This document shows, in pieces, positions 1 through 7,663 of a DNA stretch of 64,000 nucleotides. Position numbers and translations under genes: made by a program. This DNA is from Stenotrophomonas pavanii. GTDB lineage: Bacteria; Pseudomonadota; Gammaproteobacteria; Xanthomonadales; Xanthomonadaceae. How positions within the stretch are numbered: position 1 is the first letter of the stretch; every line of letters starts with the position of its first letter. The notes beneath the pieces were generated by a model. The model was not told the DNA's origin, ran no database searches, and saw only the letters and a list, made by a program, of their open reading frames with translations. Where the stretch lies: positions 62,001 to 126,000 of the forward strand of contig NZ_FNFQ01000013.1 in assembly GCF_900101175.1 (NCBI RefSeq), in the 5' to 3' direction.

Positions 1-676
1 GTTCCTGGTAATCGCTGCCCACCGGCATCTGGGTGACCAGTGCGCCCTGAGCGCCCTTGCGCATGTTGCACGCGCCCAACGCGGTATCGCCCGCCGGCGC
101 CGGGGTGGTCACCGAAGACACGTTGCGGAACACCGCGCGGCATCCACCATTGACCCACACCGAGTGCCGCGACAGGCCCCAGTTCTTGCCTTCCTCGCAG
201 CGGGTGCGGCTGAGCTGGCGCACGATTTCCACATTGCCGCGGGTATTCAGATCGCACGACACCTGCTGCTCGTCAGTGGATTCGCAGGTAACTTCGCGCG
301 GTAGCGCGGCATCGCCACCGGCGGCGGCGTGAGATTGCGCGCCACTTGCGGCGGGCGCGGGTGTGCCGCGAGCACTGACCTGGCAGATGCCATTGGCGCC
401 GCCACGGCCGGTATAGCTGATCTGCGGCGTGCCGTCATCGCTGCGGCTGATCGACAGGGTGATGCCGCTGTTGGCATCGCGTGCTTCGAAATAGAGGTCG
501 TTGAAGCGCTTGAGCGCCGCCTCGCGGCCCTGCACGTAGACCGGGCCGCCTTCGTCGGCGTGCACGTCGATGCCGCCCGGGCAGCTGGCGTTGAAGAACG
601 GCACGGCAGCCATGGCCGGGGCCACGAAAGCGGTGGACAACAGTAAGGCGGCGAGCGGCAGGGCGTGGCGACGCAT
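1..676 (-). CDS. Secreted DUF3011-domain protein, C-terminal end beyond the window
   Basis: The frame is open from the ATG at 676 down to base 1, so at least 225 residues are present and the C-terminus lies outside. The first 23 residues form a signal peptide (MRRHALPLAALLLSTAFVAP, then AMA) with cleavage expected before AVPFFNAS, so the protein should be exported. From about residue 125 the pattern is typical of DUF3011: TCES, then a second Cys, RQLSRTRC, WGLSRHSVWV and GGCRAVF, with paired cysteines that probably form disulfides in the periplasm. An Ala/Gly-rich linker at about residues 105-122 separates this from an N-terminal module I do not recognise. The biochemical function of DUF3011 is unknown. 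No gene follows it in the window, so its operon context cannot be judged. Confidence 0.8.
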   Translation of the reverse strand, partial: MRRHALPLAALLLSTAFVAPAMAAVPFFNASCPGGIDVHADEGGPVYVQGREAALKRFNDLYFEARDANSGITLSISRSDDGTPQISYTGRGGANGICQVSARGTPAPAASGAQSHAAAGGDAALPREVTCESTDEQQVSCDLNTRGNVEIVRQLSRTRCEEGKNWGLSRHSVWVNGGCRAVFRNVSSVTTPAPAGDTALGACNMRKGAQGALVTQMPVGSDYQE

Positions 677-1273
677 GATCGGATCCCTAAGGGGCCCGGG
701 GTGGGCCTGTGGCGGCAGTATGCGATGGGCAGTGGCGGACTTTCCGTGAGGGATAGCAAGAACCGGTGGCGCGCGTGGGGATTCAGGTCTGCTAGGGTGT
801 CCTTGGAGGCCTGCCGGGGCGGTTAAGCCAGCTTTACGTCGTGAGCCGCGATGGGCGGTGCGACAGCGATGGCACAGCCGGATGTATCGTGGGCTGCGGC
901 ACCGCACGAACTGTCGTTTCTGGCTTTGCACTGCTCGAAACAGGCCAAACGCGATAATTCATTTTTCCTTTCAGATCGCCCGATGCCATCGAAACAAACG
1001 ACTGGCAGGCGGGGATTTCGCCTGCGCATGATGAATCGCCGCCTTCAGCGAGGTGGCCGGGATTTCCAACCCGAAGACTGAAAGCTGTATACGCTTGCCA
1101 GCCGGCGTCGTCCTTCCCAGGTGCGACGCCGGCTGGCAATCCGTTCGCCGATCGACGGCGGGCGGTGCGTGGGGGCCTCGTGCCCACCGGCTCATTCAGT
1201 CCCGGGATTGGAAACCACGTATCGCCCGCCACCCTATCATGGCGGCACCTCTGTTCCTGACGAGGATGCCCGC
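677..1273. other. Gene-poor 0.6-kb intergenic region
   Basis: I see no convincing gene here. The short open frames on both strands lack recognisable domains and good ribosome binding sites. The first part should hold the promoter of the DUF3011 gene, and the second part holds the structured element described separately. A T-rich stretch around 960-972 has no preceding hairpin, so I do not call it a terminator. Confidence 0.5.
1059..1216. other. Nested inverted-repeat element with a predicted three-way-junction fold
   Basis: An outer pair of arms (about 1060-1082 and 1195-1216) can form roughly 20 base pairs with small bulges. It encloses a perfect 16-bp hairpin (arms 1095-1110 and 1124-1139, 13-nt loop) and a third, G-rich hairpin at about 1160-1190. 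The element ends 57 nt before the next gene. It could be a structured leader or small RNA, or a miniature mobile palindromic element. Nothing identifies it with a known RNA family. Confidence 0.5.
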
Positions 1274-1681
1274 ATGTCCAGAACCAACCACCCCTACCTG
1301 ACCGCCACCCTCGGCGAGGCGGCTCTGCGCCTGCCACCTGAACTGGCGCAGCCATTGGAAGCCGCTTTCGCCGCTGCGAACGAAGCGCCTGCGTCCATCA
1401 ACCTGCCCAGCTGCCTGCAGCGCATCCGCGCCGGTGATGCCGCCGATGGACAGCCGTGGACGGGGCCCGCCAGCACACCCGGCCAGGCCGTGGCCGCCGC
1501 ACGCCGGGACCGCGCTGCGGTGGGTTTGGTGTCGCTGTTGGAGCTGTACCACGCCGCCGAGCGCGTGCGCGTGGACGGGGAAGAGAAAGACGACATCGGC
1601 GACGGCACGCGCGAAGGACTGATGCTGGCCTGCCGGGGGCTGGCGGAGTATGTGGCGTTGCAGGTGGGCGGGGCTCAATAA
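1274..1681 (+). CDS. Small protein of unknown function
   Basis: The gene encodes 135 residues starting MSRTNHPYLTATLGEAALRL. I chose this ATG because the frame upstream of it runs through the structured intergenic element and has no plausible start. The protein is acidic and Ala-rich. It has no signal peptide or membrane segment and looks mainly helical (for example LVSLLELYHAAERVRV). I recognise no domain. Its stop codon overlaps the next start as TAATG, which indicates translational coupling, so the two products probably act together. GC-rich codon use resembles the core genome, unlike the following gene. Confidence 0.55.
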   Translation: MSRTNHPYLTATLGEAALRLPPELAQPLEAAFAAANEAPASINLPSCLQRIRAGDAADGQPWTGPASTPGQAVAAARRDRAAVGLVSLLELYHAAERVRVDGEEKDDIGDGTREGLMLACRGLAEYVALQVGGAQ

Positions 1682-2085
1682 TGCGCAACGTTGGCATCCC
1701 CAACGCACAGGTTCAACACGTCGCAACCCCGGCCAACGAATCAGGCAGACCCGCTGCTGGGATGAGCACACCCTACCCAAACCTGAAACCTGTCCTCGTT
1801 GAACTGCGGCTGGACGAAGTGGATTCGCGCGGCGGCGCTGTTGCCGAGATGATCGCCTCCACCGCACGCCCCATGGCGCTCTCGATAAGCCCTGAACTCA
1901 TGTGGTACAGCTTCGCCTTGAATGACAGAGCCATCACCCGCATCACGCCTGGAACGAGGGCACACTGCACGATCTCCTTCATCAACCATGACGGTGCGAA
2001 AGAGGCATTTCCTTGTGGCACGGTGGCTGCCTTCGGAGACGGATCGTCAACAAGAGGGTTGATCCGCATCATTCGGATTGATTGA
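1681..2085 (+). CDS. Unknown protein translationally coupled to the preceding gene
   Basis: The start codon shares its first base with the upstream stop codon. The predicted product has 134 residues, or about 107 if translation begins at the internal ATG of MSTPYPNLKPVLVELRLD. It has no signal peptide or transmembrane segment. The second half (TRAHCTISFINHDGAKEA, ending GLIRIIRID) looks like a small beta-rich domain. I do not recognise the family. Its base composition is visibly less GC-rich than the neighbouring core genes, which together with the downstream toxin-antitoxin and effector genes suggests an acquired stretch. Confidence 0.5.
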   Translation: MRNVGIPNAQVQHVATPANESGRPAAGMSTPYPNLKPVLVELRLDEVDSRGGAVAEMIASTARPMALSISPELMWYSFALNDRAITRITPGTRAHCTISFINHDGAKEAFPCGTVAAFGDGSSTRGLIRIIRID

Positions 2086-2142
2086 GGCTGATCGCACCGG
2101 ACTTCTTGGAGCGACGGAAGTGGAGCTCAGCGCCTTGATGCC

Positions 2143-2445
2143 TCACACAGCACTGGCATGCAGGCGCACACCCAAGGCACGGGTCACCTTCAGGATGGTG
2201 GCGAAATCGGGGCTGCGTTCGCCGGACAGTGCGCGGTAAAGACTCTCGCGCGACAGGCCCGCCGCGCGCGCAACCTTGCTCATACCCTGAGCGCGCGCGA
2301 TGTCGCCGAGCGCCTTGGCGATGAACGCGGAATCGCCGTCGCTTTCGTCGATGCAGGCGTCGAGATAGGCGGCCATTTCTTCGGGTGTCCGAAGATGTTC
2401 GGCCACATCAAATGCTTTGAGTTCGACTTTTTTCTTAGTGGCCAT
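2143..2445 (-). CDS. HigA-type antitoxin with HTH domain
   Basis: This is a 100-residue protein with a helix-turn-helix of the XRE type at about residues 50-95 (MSKVARAAGLSRESLYRAL, then FATILKVTRALGVRL). This arrangement is typical of the addiction-module antidote family paired with small RelE/ParE-like toxins. The start is the ATG of MATKKKVELKAFD; further upstream the frame runs into unrelated sequence. By family knowledge it should bind and neutralise the toxin and repress the shared promoter. It lies 58 nt downstream of the toxin gene in the same direction. The toxin-first order is characteristic of higBA-type loci. The N-terminal part (DVAEHLRTPEEMAAYLDACI) is probably the toxin-contacting region. 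Confidence 0.87.
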   Translation of the reverse strand: MATKKKVELKAFDVAEHLRTPEEMAAYLDACIDESDGDSAFIAKALGDIARAQGMSKVARAAGLSRESLYRALSGERSPDFATILKVTRALGVRLHASAV

Positions 2446-2503
2446 GATGGAACAGCTCCAGTACTTCGGTATTGATTCGTTTCGACTACAGCCGGTTCGA
2501 CGC

Positions 2504-2791
2504 TCACAGGGCACGCGCAATCTCCCTGGCCTTTTCGATATCGCGTTGCTGTGAGCTTTTGTCACCTCCGACCAAAAGAATCAGCAACTGCCTGCCGCGC
2601 TGGGTGTAGTACAGGCGGTAGCCCGGCCCTGCATCGATACGCAGTTCGGAAATACCGTCCCCCAGATAGCGGTGATCACCCGGATGGCCTTCGGCGAGCC
2701 GACCGATGCGGGCCAGGATGCGAGCGCGTGCAGTTACGTCCTTGAGAGCGTCAATCCATGTCGCGAACTGACGGGTACGCTGGATCTTCAT
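2504..2791 (-). CDS. HigB/RelE-superfamily toxin (phage Gp49-like)
   Basis: A 95-residue basic protein matching the small addiction-module killer family. Diagnostic segments are FATWIDALKD near the N-terminus, ARIGRLAEGHPGDHRYLGDG, ELRIDAGPGYRLYYT and LLVGGDKSSQQRDI. This is the normal full length for the family. These toxins are usually ribosome-dependent mRNA endonucleases, although substrate specificity cannot be read from the sequence. It is the first gene of the pair with the antitoxin. A near-perfect palindrome lies immediately upstream, and no good Shine-Dalgarno sequence precedes the ATG. That fits tight autoregulation and weak or leaderless translation. Confidence 0.88.
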   Translation of the reverse strand: MKIQRTRQFATWIDALKDVTARARILARIGRLAEGHPGDHRYLGDGISELRIDAGPGYRLYYTQRGRQLLILLVGGDKSSQQRDIEKAREIARAL

Positions 2792-2795
2792 GGAG

Positions 2796-2819
2796 GACTG
2801 TAGCCTAAAGGCTACAGTC
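2796..2819 (-). promoter_or_regulatory. Palindromic operator of the toxin-antitoxin pair
   Basis: Two perfect 10-bp arms (GACTGTAGCC and GGCTACAGTC) are separated by TAAA. The palindrome ends five bases before the toxin start codon. Its position and symmetry fit the binding site of the HTH antitoxin dimer, giving autorepression. Binding there would cover the transcription and translation start region. Confidence 0.7.
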
Positions 2820-3022
2820 TTTCAACTATCGGATTGCCCGCATGGAGGTGTGCTCGGCCTTCCGTCTGATGTTCCCTCCCTCGCAGCTGACGCCCCGTTT
2901 TTTAAACTGGAAAGTGGAACCGGGTGCGTCTTCAGTAGCTCATTTTTCACGGGAACCCGATCCGTACTCACAGAACGCTGTGCTAGATTCAAGAGCGTGA
3001 CATTGGCGCGAGAGATGCTTTC

Positions 3023-3622
3023 ATGGATGCGTGGGTCGAGGAATGCGATTCTTCATCAAAACGCGGACGTCGGCGCCGCCTCTGGATCGCAGCGCGTCGT
3101 CGCCTCGCGATCGTTATTCCGGCGCTTGTGCTGACAGCATGTTCGAGCGCCGCGACGTCGCCCCCATCAGATCATGTGAATCAAAGACAGGCCATCAAAT
3201 CAGGGAGTGAAGCTGGTATGGAGCGATTCAAGAACAGCATCGAGCGATTGTCCAATGTGCGTTTTGGCGATATCGATGCATTGAACGAACAGCTTCACAC
3301 GCATCTTGGAAAACCGGCTCGGCAGGGCCTGAGAGACGAGCGAACCGCAGAACGTGGAATGTTGGGCGGCCTTGAAGTTCGGAACATCACACTGAGAAGT
3401 GCTGTCGATAATCCTGCGCAGGCGAAGCTGACCTTCGATGTCGCGCCACCGAGCGTCGCGCTCAAAGAAGTCATCTGGGAGGGAACGGCACAGTATCCAC
3501 CTCGGCCTGATGCCCCTGACTCCCTCCCTTACTGGACCGCGCCAGTCAACGGTGCTGAGGTTGTACTCACTCTGGCCGCTGACAATGCGACATTGACCCA
3601 CGTATTGATCAGTCAGCGTTGA
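3023..3622 (+). CDS. Predicted periplasmic lipoprotein, candidate immunity protein for the adjacent effector
   Basis: The product has 199 residues, with an Arg-rich N-terminus, a hydrophobic stretch (LAIVIPALVLTAC) and a lipobox Cys at residue 40, so it should be a membrane-anchored periplasmic lipoprotein. The mature part (about 160 residues) matches no domain I recognise. The N-terminal extension before the hydrophobic core is unusually long, but I see no better start. The gene lies directly upstream of an XVIPCD-tailed effector, with 23 nt between stop and start. In Xanthomonadaceae, immunity lipoproteins commonly precede such effectors, so a protective role against the neighbouring toxin is a strong inference from context, not from sequence similarity. 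Confidence 0.7.
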   Translation: MDAWVEECDSSSKRGRRRRLWIAARRRLAIVIPALVLTACSSAATSPPSDHVNQRQAIKSGSEAGMERFKNSIERLSNVRFGDIDALNEQLHTHLGKPARQGLRDERTAERGMLGGLEVRNITLRSAVDNPAQAKLTFDVAPPSVALKEVIWEGTAQYPPRPDAPDSLPYWTAPVNGAEVVLTLAADNATLTHVLISQR

Positions 3623-3645
3623 CCCCCCTGGGCAGGAGCTCGAAC

Positions 3646-4770
3646 ATGGAACGTACTGAAGACTCTGAACTGCCGCAGCCGCAGGACGGGCCTCGCCCAG
3701 GACCCGTACGTCGGCCGGAGTCCCCGTTGGCTGACCCTTCGTTGGCGCCGCTTCTGGCGAAATCCCCAACACTTCGAGCGGGTCTCGCACAGGCCGAGCG
3801 CGACGATCTGGATGTTGTCTGGGGACAAGCCGGTAGGGGCACCTATCTTGTTCCCGGTGAGAAGATCGTTATTGACGAGAACGCGGTTGGGCAAGGCCCC
3901 AGAATCGCGCGCTCTCTTTCCCATGAAGTGGGGCACCATCTCTTCACTGAACGTCCCGATCCGACGTCCAAGCAATCCTATGTAAACACCCTGCTACGCG
4001 GAGAAGCAGCTGCGACGCTCAGTAATGTCCAGGTCCAGCGTGAACTCATTGCAGCTGGTGGGCCGGACATTGGTGTGTCCGGCACGGGTAATCGTCCACA
4101 ACAGTATGGAGCTATTGCCGTTGAACTCCAGGCCGGGCGGATCAATCGAAACCAAGCGCTTGGGCAGATCGCTGAAGTGTTCAAAACAGAGGCTCCTTCT
4201 GTTGGTCCTCATGCGACATACGAGCTTTACTATGGCGCGCACTATGATCAGCACATAGCACCCACGCAGCGTCGACGTAGGCCCGAACCAGAACTTGACG
4301 CCGAGCGCACTTCGGCTGCGGAAAGAGTCGCCGTGGTCGCCGACGATTCACTTTCGCTGCAACGAGCCACTTTCTCAGTAGCTGAACTCTGCGATGCTGA
4401 CCGTTCTCTCTATAAGCAGATAAGAGCGGGTGTGGAACGCCTGGACGCCGAGAGCGGGAAGCAGTGGGATGAGTCGAGCCAACGCATGTCCGCGAGTTTG
4501 CTGGTGCTCGCGAAGGAGCAAGGGCTTTCAAGAGTTGACCACGTTGTAGTGAACAACCCGACAGAGTCCCTTGCACGTGGCGAGAGAGTATTCATCGTCG
4601 AGGGGGCGATGGACGATCCTGCCCAACGCCGTGGAACCATGAATACGATGGACGCGCTTCGCGCGCCTGAAGCAGAGTCACTTCATCGCGCTGATTCATT
4701 GGCAGCAAATCTTGAACAGCAGTCAGCGCAGCAGGTCCATGCGCAGGACGGACCATCATTCTCAAGGTAA
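3646..4770 (+). CDS. XVIPCD-tailed type IV secretion effector with a HExxH metallopeptidase-like motif
   Basis: I place the start at an ATG preceded by AGGAG eight bases upstream (374 residues) rather than at a TTG nine codons earlier. The middle of the protein contains SHEVGHHLF, a zinc-binding HExxH motif (His93, Glu94, His97). RGEAAA about 23 residues later offers a plausible third ligand (Glu120), the gluzincin layout. From about residue 250 the sequence matches the XVIPCD secretion-signal domain: DRSLYKQIRAGVERLD, VDHVVV, GERVFIVEGAMDDPAQRR and a Gln-rich tail. This domain docks effectors on VirD4 of the Xanthomonadaceae killing system. There is no signal peptide, as expected. Likely role: an antibacterial toxin delivered into competitors. 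The actual target is unknown. Confidence 0.8.
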   Translation: MERTEDSELPQPQDGPRPGPVRRPESPLADPSLAPLLAKSPTLRAGLAQAERDDLDVVWGQAGRGTYLVPGEKIVIDENAVGQGPRIARSLSHEVGHHLFTERPDPTSKQSYVNTLLRGEAAATLSNVQVQRELIAAGGPDIGVSGTGNRPQQYGAIAVELQAGRINRNQALGQIAEVFKTEAPSVGPHATYELYYGAHYDQHIAPTQRRRRPEPELDAERTSAAERVAVVADDSLSLQRATFSVAELCDADRSLYKQIRAGVERLDAESGKQWDESSQRMSASLLVLAKEQGLSRVDHVVVNNPTESLARGERVFIVEGAMDDPAQRRGTMNTMDALRAPEAESLHRADSLAANLEQQSAQQVHAQDGPSFSR

Positions 4771-4854
4771 GACTGCCGAGGCACCGGGTGTACCGCCTTT
4801 CGAACCACTGGGCGAGTACCTGGAGCAGCGCAAAGAGGCGCTGACTCATGGGGA

Positions 4855-4930
4855 TGGTGCCGCTTATCCGAATCGAACGGATGACCTACTGTTTACAAGA
4901 CAGTTGCTCTACCAACTGAGCTAAAGCGGC
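4855..4930 (-). tRNA. tRNA-Thr(UGU)
   Basis: The reverse strand folds as a standard cloverleaf. The acceptor stem is GCCGCTT paired with AAGCGGC, the D arm contains TAGCTCAGTTGGTAGAGC, the anticodon loop is CTTGTAA with anticodon TGT, and the T arm contains GGTTCGATTC-like sequence (TTCGATT). The terminal CCA is encoded. The gene lies downstream of birA-coaX-SPOR and directly beside the effector module. This position is compatible with tRNA-associated insertion of accessory genes, although no attachment-site duplication was found. Confidence 0.95.
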
Positions 4931-4970
4931 ATGGGTGGTGCACCGGCGGCAGCGCCGCGGTCCGGGGATT

Positions 4971-5825
4971 CTAGCGCAACCGCGTGCATTCCAGCGACCG
5001 GCTCTGTGCCGCTCCGCTGCGCTGCTGGGCCTGGGCCGGCTGCGTGCCCGCCGCCAGTTGCCCTTCCAGCCACCACTGACCGGCGTCGCCGCTGGCGACC
5101 AGGCGCGGCTGGAAGCCGGCGGCCTGCACCGCTGCCATGCGGCGCTCGGCGCCCTCGCGGTTACGGTACTGGCCCAGCGCCACGGCGTTGGCGTCCTCGC
5201 CCTGGCTGATGATGTAGTAGTCGCTCAGGCCGGCGGCGACGATGCGCTTCACGGTGGCCTGCGCTTCGTCGCGGTTGGCGGCGGCCGGCAGCATCACCCG
5301 GTAACGGGCACTGCCGCTGGCAGCGGGCTGTTCGCGCAGGCGCACCTGGCTGAGCAGCGTGCCGGCCTTGCCCTGCGCGCTGCTCGCGGCGGCGCGGTCG
5401 GCGAACGGGCCCAACGCGATGCAGCGCGGCGGCTCAGCGGCCGCGGGCGGGGTTGCGGGCGTTTCCGGGGCCGGTACGGGTGCAGGCGGTGGTGCCGGCT
5501 TGGCAGCGGCAGCAACCGGCGCAGCCTCAGCCACCTGCGGCTTGGAAACTTCCGGCTGGGCCGGCACGGCCGGCGCGGGCGCAGGCGTCGCAGCCACCGC
5601 GGTCTTCGCAGCCGGTTCGCGCTCCATCAGCGGTGCTGTCGGAGCGGCGGCGGTGGCCTCGGCTGCGGCAGTGGCATCCACGCCACCGGGCACCCAGCGC
5701 AGCTCGGCCACGCCAGCGGGTTGCGGTGGCGGCGCAGGCTTCTGTGGTGCATCGCGCAGCAGCCACCAGCAGGCGACGCCAAGGTTGAGGATGGCCAGTA
5801 CGACGATCAGGGCACGGGTCAGCAT
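4971..5825 (-). CDS. SPOR-domain inner-membrane protein
   Basis: The 284-residue protein begins with one N-terminal membrane segment (ALIVVLAILNLGVACWWLL, residues 5-23). A long Pro/Ala-rich periplasmic linker follows to about residue 130, then a C-terminal SPOR-like repeat domain (RCIALGPFADRAAASSAQ ... YRVMLPAAANRDEAQATVKR ... VALGQYRNREGAERRMAAV). SPOR domains bind denuded glycan strands of peptidoglycan, often at the division site. It is the third gene of the birA-coaX operon, nine bases after coaX. The C-terminus continues past the SPOR region with a low-complexity tail. I cannot say which cell-wall process it serves. Confidence 0.85.
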   Translation of the reverse strand: MLTRALIVVLAILNLGVACWWLLRDAPQKPAPPPQPAGVAELRWVPGGVDATAAAEATAAAPTAPLMEREPAAKTAVAATPAPAPAVPAQPEVSKPQVAEAAPVAAAAKPAPPPAPVPAPETPATPPAAAEPPRCIALGPFADRAAASSAQGKAGTLLSQVRLREQPAASGSARYRVMLPAAANRDEAQATVKRIVAAGLSDYYIISQGEDANAVALGQYRNREGAERRMAAVQAAGFQPRLVASGDAGQWWLEGQLAAGTQPAQAQQRSGAAQSRSLECTRLR

Positions 5826-5834
5826 GCGCGGATA

Positions 5835-6566
5835 CTAGCCTGCGGGCTGGTGCACCGCCCAGCGGGCGAGGCCATCCAGCACCAGCGAGGGGTGGTAGTC
5901 GGCACCGGGCAGCAACGGCATCAGCGCCGGTGCGCCGCCACCGTGCACCAGCAGCGACAGTGCCACACCCAGCAGCGTGTGCGCCTGCTGTGCGCTGCGT
6001 TCAATCAGCGCCACCGCGGCGCCATCGCAGCCGGAGGCCAACGCATCGGCGGTGTCGTTGGCGAACTCGCTGTAGTCGCCGCCAGTGGCCGGCAGCTGCA
6101 CCGCACGCGCGTGCAATGCCTCGCGCATGGTGGTGGGCGATGCGGAGATGCGGCCACCGTGGTGCTGGCCGTCGGCGTCGAGCAGGTCAATCGTCAGTGC
6201 GGTGCCCACGCCGACCACCAGCACCGGGCGCTGCGCCTTGGCTGCGGCCAGCAGGGCCAGGAAGCGGTCGACGCCGAACTTTTCCGGCTTGGCATAGGCA
6301 ATGCGCACGCCGGCGCATTCGGCGCTGGTTCGCACCACCTGCACATGCTCGAAGCGGCGCTGCAGCTGGTCCAGCATGGCGCTGGTCAGCGACGGTGCGG
6401 CCACGCTGGCCACGAACGCGGTGCGGCCGCTGGGCAGGCTATGCGGTGGCTGCCCGGCCATGCCTTCGGCACCATGCGCCCAGGCCTGCACGTCACCGGC
6501 ACGGTCACCCTGCAACGGCGCGAACTTGAAGCGCGAGTTGCCGAGGTCGAACAACCAATCGCTCAT
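5835..6566 (-). CDS. coaX: Type III pantothenate kinase
   Basis: CoaX phosphorylates pantothenate at the first step of coenzyme A synthesis in the cytoplasm. The 243-residue sequence has the ASKHA-fold signatures of the type III family: FDLGNSRFKF at the N-terminus (phosphate 1 motif), GVDRFLALLAA, and VVGVGTALTIDLLDADG followed by GGRISASPTTM. The start codon overlaps the stop of birA by four bases (ATGA), a conserved arrangement that couples the two genes. Length is normal for the family, which, unlike PanK-I, is generally not feedback-inhibited by CoA. Confidence 0.93.
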   Translation of the reverse strand: MSDWLFDLGNSRFKFAPLQGDRAGDVQAWAHGAEGMAGQPPHSLPSGRTAFVASVAAPSLTSAMLDQLQRRFEHVQVVRTSAECAGVRIAYAKPEKFGVDRFLALLAAAKAQRPVLVVGVGTALTIDLLDADGQHHGGRISASPTTMREALHARAVQLPATGGDYSEFANDTADALASGCDGAAVALIERSAQQAHTLLGVALSLLVHGGGAPALMPLLPGADYHPSLVLDGLARWAVHQPAG

Positions 6567-7528
6567 GCCGCCCTCACGCTGACTTCGCCGGCGTGCAGCA
6601 GACGCTCACGGCCATCGATGCGCACGCGCAGCGCGCCGTCATCGGCCAGGCCGAGTGCGGTGCCATGCTGCCACTGCCCATCCAGTTCCACCCGCACCTC
6701 GCGGCCGGCCAGCATGTCGAAGGCGGCGTAGCGCGGCAGGAACGGAGCAAGACCTTCACGATCGAATTCCTCCAGCGCCGGCAGCAGGCGCGCCAGCACG
6801 GCGGCAACGACCACGTTTCGATCCACTGGCTTGCCAGCCAGCGTGTCCAGGTCCACCCACGGCTGGCTGATCTGCTCGGCGAACGAGGGCGGCATGTGCG
6901 TGTTGATGCCGATGCCGATCACCGCGCGCGCCGGGCCGGCGTACTCACCGCCGCCTTCTGCGAGCAGGCCAACCAGCTTGCGGCCATCGACCAGCAGATC
7001 GTTCGGCCACTTCAGCTGCGCCTCGGTGTAGCCCAGATCGTGCAGCGCTTCGGCCACGGCGATGCCGGCCACCAGGCTCAGGCCGGCCAGGCGGCCGAGG
7101 CCTCCGGAGAACAGCCGCAGCACCGACAGGTAGACATGGGCGGCCAGCGGCGAGGCCCAGGTACGGCCACGACGGCCGCGGCCACCGGTCTGGCGTTCGG
7201 CCAGCAGCACGCTGACCCCGCGCTGGGGCGCGCTGCACCGCAGCAATTCGGCATTGGTCGAGTCCACCGTCCAGGCCACTTGCAGGTCGTGCAGCAGCGC
7301 CTGGGCGTCGGCGGGCAGGCCAGCGCGGATCGCCGCCGGGTCCAGCAGGTCAACCGGGCGGGTCAGGCCATAGCCCTCGCCGGCACGGCCCTCGACATCC
7401 ACACCGGCGGCCCTAAGCCCTTGAATACGCTTCCAAATAGCCGCCCGGGTCTGGCCCAGCTCACGGGCCAGGGCGTCGCCGGACAGGCGACCGGCAGCGA
7501 GTTTGGCCAGCAATTGGCGATCGTCCAC
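6563..7528 (-). CDS. birA: Biotin-protein ligase / biotin repressor BirA
   Basis: BirA activates biotin to biotinyl-AMP and attaches it to carboxylase carrier lysines. The bifunctional form also represses biotin genes. An N-terminal winged helix is visible (SGDALARELGQTRAAIWKRI), so this is the repressor-type enzyme. It is followed by the catalytic domain with the biotinyl-AMP loop GRGRRGRTW (residues about 115-123), KWPNDLLV, and GIGINTH. The C-terminal SH3-like domain ends with DGALRVRIDGRERLLHAGEV. I chose the GTG with GGAAG five bases upstream; another in-frame GTG twelve bases earlier is possible. The substrate MccA, with its EAMKMEH biotin site, is encoded in this same window. Confidence 0.94.
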   Translation of the reverse strand: MDDRQLLAKLAAGRLSGDALARELGQTRAAIWKRIQGLRAAGVDVEGRAGEGYGLTRPVDLLDPAAIRAGLPADAQALLHDLQVAWTVDSTNAELLRCSAPQRGVSVLLAERQTGGRGRRGRTWASPLAAHVYLSVLRLFSGGLGRLAGLSLVAGIAVAEALHDLGYTEAQLKWPNDLLVDGRKLVGLLAEGGGEYAGPARAVIGIGINTHMPPSFAEQISQPWVDLDTLAGKPVDRNVVVAAVLARLLPALEEFDREGLAPFLPRYAAFDMLAGREVRVELDGQWQHGTALGLADDGALRVRIDGRERLLHAGEVSVRAA

Positions 7529-7663
7529 GGCAGCTTCCACGAAGTCAGGCAGGAATTATGCGGGAAAGCCGCCAGCGACGCCCGCCACGCTGGGTTCTGC
7601 GGGGGCTTCCAACGGGGCGCCGGGTTCGGGCTAGAATCGGGAACTCACCCTCCCTTAACGTGG

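Noticed and set aside
851..1081. A 76-codon open frame in the first intergenic region
   Set aside because: No ribosome binding site, no recognisable domain, and overlap with other frames on both strands; treated as noise.
4712..4924. A small open frame over the end of the effector and the tRNA
   Set aside because: It reads through tRNA-Thr on the opposite strand and lacks codon bias.
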